Source: an uncultured Thiotrichaceae bacterium
GTDB taxonomy: Bacteria; Pseudomonadota; Gammaproteobacteria; Thiotrichales; Thiotrichaceae
Direction: 5' to 3'
Length of the DNA stretch: 45,198 nt
Assembly (NCBI GenBank): GCA_937925855.1
Contig: CALAMO010000053.1
Coordinates: forward strand, 1-45,198
Positions 8,523-15,332 of the stretch are shown here, in pieces (position 1 is the first letter of the stretch; each line of letters begins with the position of its first letter). A program made the translations under genes and the position numbers. The notes beneath the pieces are model-generated. The model was not told where the DNA came from and did not search any database. It saw only the letters and a program-made list of their open reading frames with translations.

Positions 8523-9173
8523 TCAGATCGACTCCATGACCGTATTGCCATAGCGAATTTCCAGCGCCCAGATAAGCTCCTTAAACGCAGGCTGGTTCAG
8601 CTGCGGCACTCCGCCAATAATCAGGGTGAAACGATTTTGGCCAATATGCACCGGCCAGAAACCCACTGCGCTGTTACCGCTGGCATCGACCAGCCCCCAG
8701 GCCTGCTGTTGATAGCCCAGGTTACCGCTCAATAACTCCTGGTGGCGGCTATACACCGTCGCCAGATTAGCGCTCAATGCCGCCAGCTCTTCCGCCGCCT
8801 CATGTGTATACCCCGCACTGCCCAGGTACAAACCGCGACTTTCAGCCAGCACCGCCTTACCTTCATCCGATAACGCCTTCAGCAAAGCGGGCAAGATAGT
8901 CTCAAGCGACGCCTCCGGTGCGCGTTCACGCTGCTCCAGACCGGCGACCAGTCCCGCTTCCTGTAGCCAGTGCACAAACTCCAGCGCCCGTCGTTTACCT
9001 AGCTTACTGAGCTTGCAGGCAATATCGACATCAAACAGCGGTGTTTCCGGTTCCTGTAACAGCTGATGCAGGAAGTTTCGCCCCGGTTCGGGCGAATCCG
9101 CTTGGATCGCATAATAAACCCCGCCGGGCGTTGCCCCCAGGTAAAGGTTTTCGGTGAGTATATATTCGCTCAT
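8523..9173 (-). CDS. Unrecognised winged-helix-like protein between GTPase and Roadblock genes
   Basis: 216 residues with no family I can name. Residues 40-80 (FDVDIACKLSKLGKRRALEF, then VHWLQEAGLVAG) have the pattern of a winged helix ending in EAGLV, similar in feel to the DUF742 component of conservons. Residues 150-215 (QQQAWGLVDASGNSAVGFWP, then FTLIIGGVPQLNQPAFKELI) look like a second alpha/beta domain, possibly a diverged Roadblock fold. Its ATG overlaps the stop of the GTPase gene as ATGA (9171-9175), so the two are translationally coupled and the products probably act together. The function is inference from context only. Confidence 0.85.
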   Translation of the reverse strand: MSEYILTENLYLGATPGGVYYAIQADSPEPGRNFLHQLLQEPETPLFDVDIACKLSKLGKRRALEFVHWLQEAGLVAGLEQRERAPEASLETILPALLKALSDEGKAVLAESRGLYLGSAGYTHEAAEELAALSANLATVYSRHQELLSGNLGYQQQAWGLVDASGNSAVGFWPVHIGQNRFTLIIGGVPQLNQPAFKELIWALEIRYGNTVMESI

Positions 9174-9715
9174 CAGGCAGTAACCCCTGGATCCAGTGAA
9201 TAGAGCAACGCCTGGACGAGAGCAGTCACATCCTTACGACTGCGGGCATCGACCTCAAATATCGGTGCCTGTATTGACAGTTCATCCAGCCAATTGCGGT
9301 AATCATTAAGACCGGGCCTACGCTGCAAATCCATGCGCGTTACCCCTAAAACCATCTGCTCTTGCTCAATAAAATCACGGAAAGCATTGGTGTAAAATTT
9401 CATATCGCGGAAGGGATCTTTCCGGGTATTATCCAGCAGTAAAATCAGCCCAATCCCCCCTTTCGTTAAAATATCCCACATAAAATCGAAGCGTTCCTGA
9501 CCCGGCGTCCCATAAAGATGAACACGCTCATCATCCCCCAAATTAATCAGGCCATAGTCCATCGCTACCGTGGTTTGTGGCTTCCGGCTTTTCGTCATGT
9601 CCGAGGCATGTTCATCGGTTTTGATCGTTTTGATGTCGCTAATCGCATCAATGGCCGTTGTTTTTCCTGCACCCACCGGTCCGGTAAAAATAATTTTCTT
9701 ATTGCTGGTAGTCAT
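9173..9715 (-). CDS. Small Ras-like GTPase of the MglA / CvnD (COG2229-type) class
   Basis: 180-residue single G-domain. G1/P-loop is GPVGAGKTT (K18, T19). The switch II region reads YGTPGQERFDFMW, so the Walker-B aspartate of classical DxxGQ is replaced, as in MglA (TVPGQ) and conservon GTPases. The G4 position is GVTRMD instead of NKxD. Strands IGLILLLDN and PIFEVDARS complete the fold. It lacks a lipidation or membrane signal. Together with the Roadblock protein it should form a nucleotide switch. It starts 5 bp after the receiver-like gene and couples by ATGA to the following gene. Confidence 0.92.
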   Translation of the reverse strand: MTTSNKKIIFTGPVGAGKTTAIDAISDIKTIKTDEHASDMTKSRKPQTTVAMDYGLINLGDDERVHLYGTPGQERFDFMWDILTKGGIGLILLLDNTRKDPFRDMKFYTNAFRDFIEQEQMVLGVTRMDLQRRPGLNDYRNWLDELSIQAPIFEVDARSRKDVTALVQALLYSLDPGVTA

Positions 9716-9720
9716 AGGGA

Positions 9721-11151
9721 TTATTTTGCGCCCCCTCCAAGTAAACGTTTCAACAGCCGTGAAAACAGCCCCCGATTTTTCCGAGGTGCTGCCGGTTCTG
9801 CCGCTGCGGGCGACACAGGCGCCTGCTCAACCGTCAGCAGGCTTAAGGTATGTGCTGCGTTATAAAAAGCGATGACGTAACGCTGGGGTATATCAAACCA
9901 CTCTGCCACATCGAATACGGTACCGGCACGCTGCTGCCAAGCTGCGGCAATCTGCATAACATGAGGGAACGCTTCCAGACGCGGCAGGTTAGGCCAATGA
10001 CGGAGTCGCAGTGGTTGAGTTAAATCCGCATTCCGGCTCAGGCGACCGCGTGAAGTCAGGAGGCTGGTTGTCCAGATCAATGCTTCCATATCGTAAGTAT
10101 TCTCAGCATCACGGCGCACCGTTTCCTCCAGCACAGCCAGTTCAGTAGTACTCGGCAAATGCAGCTGCACCGTACCGGTTTTTAACGGGCTGACACACCA
10201 AGCCGCAAATTCATCCGACAGCAACGCCGCGCTGGAATAAGCCAGATTCACATCCGGCATCAATAGCACATGGCCACGCGCCTGTGCGCCATTAATTTCC
10301 AGCTGCACGTATTGCTTAGACTGGTGTGACAGTTGAAGAGCGTCCACCAAACTATTCAGCAGGTAGTTTTCTGGCGAATACAGCGCCTCACTTTCATGCC
10401 AATGGGTGCGCGAAATCGGCTGCTCACGCCCACATAAGCTGTCCCAGCGCTGTTCCTGCTTAATGGGATCATCAACCACCTCCGCAGCGCTAAAACGCGC
10501 GCCGTCGGCGCTAGACAGTTCCTCGGCGGCCTCCAGCGGTGGCGGAATAAACACGTCTTCCGTACGCAGAAAATGCTGCTCGGGCGCTTCGAGTTCTGAC
10601 GGTTCTGGCTCGGGGGCTGATTCCGACGCCTGCACCAACGCCTCGATACACTTCGGCTGGGGTGCAACCGGCGGAGCCGCTTTGAAACGCTGCTGGCCGG
10701 ACAGGCCAAACGGTCGGAGTTCCGGGGTATTATCAGGCAACATCGGCGCAGGCGCTGCCTGGGTTTCTGCCAGCTGGGAAGGCGCTGCCGCCTGCTCAGC
10801 AGCGCTGACTGGGGCAACGACAGCGACGGGCGCCATTTCGCGGATTGTTTGCGCCGCAGCGGTCAAGGCCTTGGAGGTCAGTGGCTTGGGCACCCAGACG
10901 ACCTTATCCTCCATCGTTTCCTTCACTGAGATCACAATGGCAGGCTTAAAATCATCCGCATGCTGCGCCTGCCACTCCTGTTTGCCACCGGGATGATCAA
11001 AATCAATAATCAGTGCTTCAGCTTGCGCAGCCTCCACGGGGGTAAAGATTTTTTTACCGGCACCGGCAAAGAAAAATTCCAAAATAGCGCGGTTGTGCGG
11101 GCTAATACTCATTAGCGCCACTTTTAATGGATTATTCATCAAATTCAGCAT
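9721..11151 (-). CDS. Degenerate receiver-like protein with long Pro/Ala/Glu-rich linker
   Basis: 476 residues, family not recognised. Residues 8-115 follow the receiver (REC) pattern: strand LKVALMSIS, helix NRAILEFFFAGAGK, strand ALIIDFDHPGG, strand PAIVISVKE and VVWVPKPLTSKAL with a KP pair as in CheY-like domains. The acidic pocket is incomplete. Residues 115-240 are a disordered Ala/Pro/Glu linker. Residues 250-450 contain strand-rich segments (YVQLEINGAQARGHVLLMPD) and a helical end (FDVAEWFDIPQRYVIAFYNA), followed by a basic tail. MNNPLKV at 11139 is an alternative start. It sits directly upstream of the GTPase (5 bp) and may be its input or adaptor protein; that is inference. Confidence 0.85.
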   Translation of the reverse strand: MLNLMNNPLKVALMSISPHNRAILEFFFAGAGKKIFTPVEAAQAEALIIDFDHPGGKQEWQAQHADDFKPAIVISVKETMEDKVVWVPKPLTSKALTAAAQTIREMAPVAVVAPVSAAEQAAAPSQLAETQAAPAPMLPDNTPELRPFGLSGQQRFKAAPPVAPQPKCIEALVQASESAPEPEPSELEAPEQHFLRTEDVFIPPPLEAAEELSSADGARFSAAEVVDDPIKQEQRWDSLCGREQPISRTHWHESEALYSPENYLLNSLVDALQLSHQSKQYVQLEINGAQARGHVLLMPDVNLAYSSAALLSDEFAAWCVSPLKTGTVQLHLPSTTELAVLEETVRRDAENTYDMEALIWTTSLLTSRGRLSRNADLTQPLRLRHWPNLPRLEAFPHVMQIAAAWQQRAGTVFDVAEWFDIPQRYVIAFYNAAHTLSLLTVEQAPVSPAAAEPAAPRKNRGLFSRLLKRLLGGGAK

Positions 11152-11229
11152 CGCTCCTGCCTGTTCCCGCCCTTTATTATTGTTTTCACAGCCCGGCCTT
11201 CCCGCCCCATCACTGCATCCATACCTTAA

Positions 11230-11967
11230 TCACCAGTCCGCCGAGGCTTGCAAAGCACTGATCCAAGCTGCTGACAGCTCAGTGCCCTGCGCATTGAGGG
11301 CCAGCGCAAATTGCTCAAGCCCAACTTTATTCCGAGTGTGCTGGTAAATCGCTAACAGCTCCTGTTCCAGCTCGGGCGTCGCCTGCCCGCCAGTAAGCGC
11401 CTGCTCCAACAGCGCCTGCGCCCGCTCAATCTGCCCGTATTCGAGACAATCCTGAATTTCAGCCTGCAGGCTCTCATAGCGGTGTTCAACCTCAGTGCGC
11501 TGCGACGGCACAAGTAACTTATGTAGCTGGCGGCTGTCGCCCGTCGCGAGTACCGAACCTTTAATCCAAGCGGTACGATGCGCATCGTTGAAGTTGTTAT
11601 CCGGCATATCCTGTAACAATTGGCGGGTATCCGCGCTAATCGCATCGCCACACAATCGCATGACATGTGCTTTCAGCAACGCGCCCGACGACCCCAACGC
11701 CAAAAACAAATCCAGTACACTCCCCTCCAGGTAATCCGGCAAAGCAGCATCCTGTGCCAGCAAAATCCGCTGCACATGCGCTCTGAGATCCCGTGGATAG
11801 CGGCGTATATGATGAGAAAGATGACGCCACGTTGGTAGCGCCACAAAGCCCGCCGCAGTCGACAGGCGCAGGGAGCGTTCAGCCGACATTTTAAATGACA
11901 GGGGGAGTTGGGCTGAAGGAGCGGCAGTTCCTTCGGAAAACAATTTTCCTAGCATGCGGTTCGTCAC
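11230..11967 (-). CDS. Helical TPR-like protein with FimV-tail similarity, first gene of the GTPase cluster
   Basis: 245 residues, almost all helical. Residues 180-240 (IQDCLEYGQIERAQALLEQA, then ELEQELLAIYQHTRNKVGLE) resemble the tetratricopeptide-type segment in the cytoplasmic part of FimV proteins, where a LLEIYxxxxDxxxFE motif is common. No signal peptide or membrane segment is visible, so it should be cytoplasmic. As the first gene of the seven-gene minus-strand cluster, it lies downstream of the structured intergenic region at 11968-12310. It could be a soluble partner that binds the cytoplasmic tail of the FimV-like protein. I did not recognise a named family. Confidence 0.8.
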   Translation of the reverse strand: MTNRMLGKLFSEGTAAPSAQLPLSFKMSAERSLRLSTAAGFVALPTWRHLSHHIRRYPRDLRAHVQRILLAQDAALPDYLEGSVLDLFLALGSSGALLKAHVMRLCGDAISADTRQLLQDMPDNNFNDAHRTAWIKGSVLATGDSRQLHKLLVPSQRTEVEHRYESLQAEIQDCLEYGQIERAQALLEQALTGGQATPELEQELLAIYQHTRNKVGLEQFALALNAQGTELSAAWISALQASADW

Positions 11968-12042
11968 TCTATTAGCCCAATGGCTAAAATTCCTGGAAAA
12001 ATTCTTGTATCACTGTCAGGGACATGTCGGGGGATGCTCAAC

Positions 12043-12059
12043 AAGCAAAACGTTTGCTT
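12043..12059. promoter_or_regulatory. 17-bp dyad, candidate operator
   Basis: AAGCAAA-ACG-TTTGCTT is a perfect 7+7 inverted repeat with a 3-base spacer. The size and the CG-containing centre are like operators of LacI/GalR-type or other dimeric HTH regulators. Its place 76 bp upstream of the minus-strand cluster suggests a regulatory role. No protein is known to bind it. Confidence 0.4.
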
Positions 12060-12114
12060 CACAGTAATGAAGTGCCTTAAGCTATTCATTCACTAAGCCT
12101 TGCGTAACGCTCGA

Positions 12115-12180
12115 TAATATTTTATAGCTCATAAATACAAAATGAGCACAATTATTTTGATGATAACCTATAAAATATTA
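12115..12180. repeat. Nested inverted repeats in divergent promoter region
   Basis: A 13-bp perfect inverted repeat (12115-12127 TAATATTTTATAG against 12168-12180 CTATAAAATATTA) encloses a second one (12127-12132 GCTCAT against 12142-12147 ATGAGC, 9-nt loop). The AT-rich outer arms also contain TATAAA/TATAAT-like -10 matches on both strands. It is not followed by a T-run as a terminator would be, so an operator or a bidirectional promoter is more likely. Confidence 0.6.
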
Positions 12181-12310
12181 GCAAAGTGCGCTCTACCAGC
12201 GGCTTTTTGTTGGACATTTTTTGGTTGGGCATACAGTACTACTTGATGTTGAGCTGGCTTTCATTCAGCATGCTACCGTATCGCTGTTATTGGGTTTTGT
12301 GGAGATTAAC

Positions 12311-12685
12311 GTGCTTTACCTTACCGGTCAGATTTTATTGATTGTTGCGCTGGCAGCATTTTCCGGCCTTGTTTTGGGCTGGTGGTCACGCGGTTTAATG
12401 CCAGATATACAAGAGGATAGCCCACCTTCTACGGAAGTCGATCCCTTTGGCGCGCGCGCGCGGCTGGAACAGTGCCATCGTGATAACGCAGGACTGCGGC
12501 GCGAGCTACAGGACACCCAAGAGCAGCTTGAACAGCTACACAAAACCGCAGGCCTCACGCAGGATAAGCATCTTACGGATCGCTTGCAAACCGCCGAATC
12601 CAAGGTGACCGCCCTTATGGATGATTTGCAGTCGCGTGATGATACCATTGCCGTACTGGAAAACGAGCTGGAAAAGCTACGTTAG
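12311..12685 (+). CDS. Membrane-anchored coiled-coil protein upstream of bactofilin
   Basis: About 124 residues from the GTG at 12311, chosen because GGAG lies 6 nt upstream; an upstream TTG frame (12221) adds 30 residues with no ribosome site. Residues 2-22 (YLTGQILLIVALAAFSGLVL) form one membrane helix, followed by WWSRG and an acidic linker. The remaining 75 residues form a coiled coil (LRRELQDTQEQLEQLH, then AVLENELEKLR). The predicted form is an inner-membrane anchor with a cytoplasmic coiled-coil arm. It precedes the bactofilin gene by 112 bp and could tether the bactofilin filament to the membrane. No named family recognised. Confidence 0.8.
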   Translation: MLYLTGQILLIVALAAFSGLVLGWWSRGLMPDIQEDSPPSTEVDPFGARARLEQCHRDNAGLRRELQDTQEQLEQLHKTAGLTQDKHLTDRLQTAESKVTALMDDLQSRDDTIAVLENELEKLR

Positions 12686-12797
12686 TGCCCAACTCGCTGT
12701 GTTGAGTCACGTTTACGCTTTACCCCTCAATAACCTTTAACCCCCAATACTAATGGCTACCCCAACCTTACAACAAAAGCTTTAGGAGATGATTACG

Positions 12798-13169
12798 ATG
12801 ACAAAGACCACAACACCGGGCGCAGTTGCCGCCTCACTGTTTGAAACTGATATTGAGATTGTAGGCGACGTTTCCTTCGGCGGCGAACTCTATCTACAGG
12901 GTCGGGTTAATGGCAATCTGGTCGCCCCCAACGACTCGAATGCCTCACTATTTTTACAAGAATCGAGTGAAGTCATTGGCGAAATCCGCGTGCCGCTACT
13001 CATTGTCTCCGGCAAAGTATCAGGCGATATTTTCTCCACTCGGCGGATTTCGCTCAAAGCCGGGGCAGAAGTAGTCGGAAATATTCATTACGCTGAAATT
13101 CACGTCGAACAGGGCGCAAGCATCAACGGTAGTTTGGTATCGCTGCGTGAGTTAGAGGGCAAAAGCTAA
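12798..13169 (+). CDS. Bactofilin (polymer-forming cytoskeletal protein)
   Basis: 123 residues. The right-handed beta-helix bactofilin core (DUF583) is visible from FETDIEIVGDVSFGGELYLQ through GRVNGNL, SSEVIGEIRV, GKVSGDIFS, KAGAEVVGNIHY and GASINGSL, with the regular hydrophobic/Gly spacing of about 17-18 residues per turn. Bactofilins polymerise without nucleotide at membranes and organise polar, stalk or cell-wall functions; in Myxococcus they interact with small-GTPase systems. I use the ATG at 12798, since AGGAG at 12784-12788 abuts the ATG at 12789 but is 9 nt from 12798. Short flanking tails fit the family. Confidence 0.95.
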   Translation: MTKTTTPGAVAASLFETDIEIVGDVSFGGELYLQGRVNGNLVAPNDSNASLFLQESSEVIGEIRVPLLIVSGKVSGDIFSTRRISLKAGAEVVGNIHYAEIHVEQGASINGSLVSLRELEGKS

Positions 13170-13209
13170 CAGCCCTGTCTGGTGCAGTGACTTCTGGAAT
13201 AATCGCATT

Positions 13210-14097
13210 ATGCCACCTAAAACCCGACTTACCAGCCTGCATCATCGCCTGCGTTATTACAGTCAGCTCATGCGCATTGAGCGCCCTATTGGCACTTACT
13301 TATTACTGTGGCCGACCTTGTGGGCACTTTGGATTGCGGCGGAGGGCGTACCCGACGAATTGATTCTGCTGATATTTGTCGCGGGCGTGTTTATTATGCG
13401 CTCGGCGGGCTGTGTGATTAATGATATTGCGGATCGCAAGGTCGACGGTGCCGTAGCACGCACAAAAGACCGCCCACTGGCCGCAGGTAAAGTCAGCACT
13501 GGTGAAGCGCTGGGCTTGTTCGGCGCCCTCCTCTTTCTGGCGTTCATCTTAGTGCTGCAGCTCAACACACTGACACTGCTGTTTGCACTAGTCGGTGCGC
13601 TGCTAGCGGCCAGTTACCCCTTTATGAAGCGCTACCACCCTTTCCCACAGGTTTATCTAGGTGCTGCGTTCGGCTGGTCTATTCCCATGGCGTTTACCGC
13701 CGTTACCGGCGACTATCCGCCACCGGTTGCCTGGCTGCTGTTCTGCGCTAATCTGATCTGGACGACGGGCTATGACACGATGTATGGCATGTGTGATCGC
13801 GAAGATGATCTGAAGATTGGCGTCAAATCAACCGCCATCTTCTTCGGTACCTATGATCGCCTGGGCGTCGGCCTGACTCAGCTCCTGGCCCTGATCATGC
13901 TGCTACAAGCAGGCGCACTCGCTGGCCTCGGCCACTGGTTCAAATGGGGCCTACTTAGCGCTGCCCTGTTCTTTATCTATCAGCAATACCTGATTCGGGC
14001 GCGTGACCGCTGGCTCTGTTTGCAGGCCTTTCTGAATAATACCTGGCCGGGCATGATGATTTTTCTAGGCATTGCCGCTCACTACGCTTGGTCGTAA
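13210..14097 (+). CDS. ubiA: 4-hydroxybenzoate polyprenyltransferase
   Basis: Integral membrane prenyltransferase that attaches the polyprenyl tail to 4-hydroxybenzoate in ubiquinone synthesis. 295 residues, as E. coli UbiA (290). Both Asp-rich Mg-diphosphate motifs are present: CVINDIADRKVDGAVART near residue 75 and YGMCDREDDLKIGVKSTA near 195. At least seven hydrophobic segments are visible. MRIERPIGTYLLLWPTLWAL is the typical first membrane segment. ubiC is not adjacent. The gene starts 40 bp after bactofilin in the same direction; the SIMPL-domain gene follows. Confidence 0.96.
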   Translation: MPPKTRLTSLHHRLRYYSQLMRIERPIGTYLLLWPTLWALWIAAEGVPDELILLIFVAGVFIMRSAGCVINDIADRKVDGAVARTKDRPLAAGKVSTGEALGLFGALLFLAFILVLQLNTLTLLFALVGALLAASYPFMKRYHPFPQVYLGAAFGWSIPMAFTAVTGDYPPPVAWLLFCANLIWTTGYDTMYGMCDREDDLKIGVKSTAIFFGTYDRLGVGLTQLLALIMLLQAGALAGLGHWFKWGLLSAALFFIYQQYLIRARDRWLCLQAFLNNTWPGMMIFLGIAAHYAWS

Positions 14098-14142
14098 CGG
14101 TTGATCTATTCCACAACACTAAAATACTCAATGAGGCTCACC

Positions 14143-14865
14143 ATGTTCCAACCCACCCACTTAACCCTGCGTTTTATGGGCTACATCAGCCTATTATTAA
14201 TTCTATCAGTGATCAGTCCAGCACAGGCCGAACAACAACAGGCCTATAATCGCATTAGCTTTAGCGTCAGCGCAGAAAAAGAGGTCGAGAACGATGTTCT
14301 CACTGCTATTCTGTTTGCCAGTGAGACTGGACAAGACACCGCCATCCTCGCCGATGCGGTAAACCAGGATATTCGCTGGGCCCTAGCGATTGCCGATGAA
14401 GAAGCCGCAGTCGACAGCCGCACACTCGGCTACACCACTAATCCGGTTTACAAAAGTAATCGCATTGATGGCTGGCAAGTCAGGCAAAGCATCGAAATGA
14501 AAAGTAAAGACAGCGGCAAACTGAGCAGCCTGCTCGGCCAGCTGCAAAGCAAACTCCGCATTGAATCCGTCAGATACAGTATTTCTACCGAGGTACGCCG
14601 CGCAACCGAGGAAACTTTAATCAGTCAGGCGCTCGCCACGTTTAAAAACCGCGCAGCCCAGATACAGGCGAATATGGAGCGCGCCGAATACCGCGTGGTA
14701 CGCCTTAATATCAACACTGCCTCCAACTTCAACCGCCCAGTCGCCATGGCGCGTAGTAGCGCGATGGTGATGGCAGACGCGGCCCCGATTGCGCCCAGCC
14801 TTGATGCAGGCAAGCAAAAAGTTAGCGTCAGCATTGACGTAGAAATCGAACTGTCTTCTAATTAA
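14143..14865 (+). CDS. SIMPL-domain (DUF541) periplasmic protein
   Basis: 240 residues from ATG 14143, chosen because GAGG lies 6 nt upstream (14133-14136) and it yields a clean signal peptide (LRFMGYISLLLILSVISPAQ, cleavage after AQA). The mature part follows the SIMPL/DUF541 plan: FSVSAEKEVENDVLTAILFA, a QDIRWALAIADEE helix, SRTLGYTTNPVYKSNRIDGW, QSIEMKSKDSGKL and a C-terminal VSVSIDVEIEL strand. The family (E. coli YggE) is linked to oxidative-stress tolerance, mechanism unclear. It lies 45 bp after ubiA on the same strand. Confidence 0.85.
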   Translation: MFQPTHLTLRFMGYISLLLILSVISPAQAEQQQAYNRISFSVSAEKEVENDVLTAILFASETGQDTAILADAVNQDIRWALAIADEEAAVDSRTLGYTTNPVYKSNRIDGWQVRQSIEMKSKDSGKLSSLLGQLQSKLRIESVRYSISTEVRRATEETLISQALATFKNRAAQIQANMERAEYRVVRLNINTASNFNRPVAMARSSAMVMADAAPIAPSLDAGKQKVSVSIDVEIELSSN

Positions 14866-14969
14866 CCGCAGTCGGTAAATAATTGATTGCGGCGGGGTCT
14901 GCGCTTTTGTTACTATGTCGCCCTTTTCGCACAATCCGAATATAGTTTTCATATAACGAGGACAACGGC

Positions 14970-15212
14970 ATGAAGTCCGATATACATCCTAATTACCGAG
15001 AAGTTGTTTTCCAGGATCTGACCAGCGGTTTTACTTTCTTAACCCGCTCGACCGCAGATACGAAAGAAACAATTGATTATGAAGGTCAAGAGTACCCGCT
15101 GATTAAAGTGGAAGTATCCAGCCAGTCACATCCGTTTTACACTGGTAAGCAATCACTGAATACCACTGCGGGTCAGATCGACAAGTTCAACCGTCGCTTC
15201 ACCCGTGGCTAA
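14970..15212 (+). CDS. rpmE2: 50S ribosomal protein L31, type B (zinc-independent)
   Basis: 80 residues starting [16 protein letters not shown] and ending [17 protein letters not shown], typical of L31 type B. It contains no cysteine, so it lacks the Zn ribbon of RpmE and would serve under zinc limitation. GAGG 8 nt before the ATG is the ribosome site. I did not find a convincing Zur box upstream, so regulation by zinc is not shown here. It ends 31 bp before a strong terminator. Confidence 0.96.
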   Translation: MKSDIHPNYREVVFQDLTSGFTFLTRSTADTKETIDYEGQEYPLIKVEVSSQSHPFYTGKQSLNTTAGQIDKFNRRFTRG

Positions 15213-15243
15213 TTACAGCGGTGACAGGTAGTACAGAATCAAT

Positions 15244-15274
15244 AAAAAAAGCGCCCATTCAAGGCGCTTTTTTT
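15244..15274 (+). terminator. Rho-independent terminator after rpmE2
   Basis: GCGCC (15251-15255) pairs with GGCGC (15263-15267) around a CATTCAA loop, flanked by A7 on the left and T7 on the right that extend the stem. This is the clearest intrinsic terminator in the window. The A-run could also let it act on the opposite strand. Confidence 0.88.
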
Positions 15275-15332
15275 ATTGCGGCTTATCTTACCAACCACCG
15301 ATTTCCACATTTTCTTCCCCAGGAAAACTAAT

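Larger units (their letters stand above)
11968..12310. other. 343-bp intergenic control region between GTPase cluster and bactofilin genes
   Basis: No gene is seen. It separates two divergent transcription units and must hold both promoters. It contains a 17-bp dyad (12043-12059) and a large nested inverted repeat (12115-12180). The base composition shifts to AT-rich over about 12100-12180. GGAG at 12301-12304 belongs to the downstream GTG start. Confidence 0.7.

Noticed and set aside
12221-12310. Longer start (TTG 12221) for the membrane coiled-coil protein
   Set aside because: No ribosome site there, while the GTG at 12311 has GGAG 6 nt upstream and begins just before the membrane helix.
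14866-14969. Zur operator upstream of rpmE2
   Set aside because: Zinc control of type B L31 is expected from the family, but no convincing dyad of the Zur type is visible.
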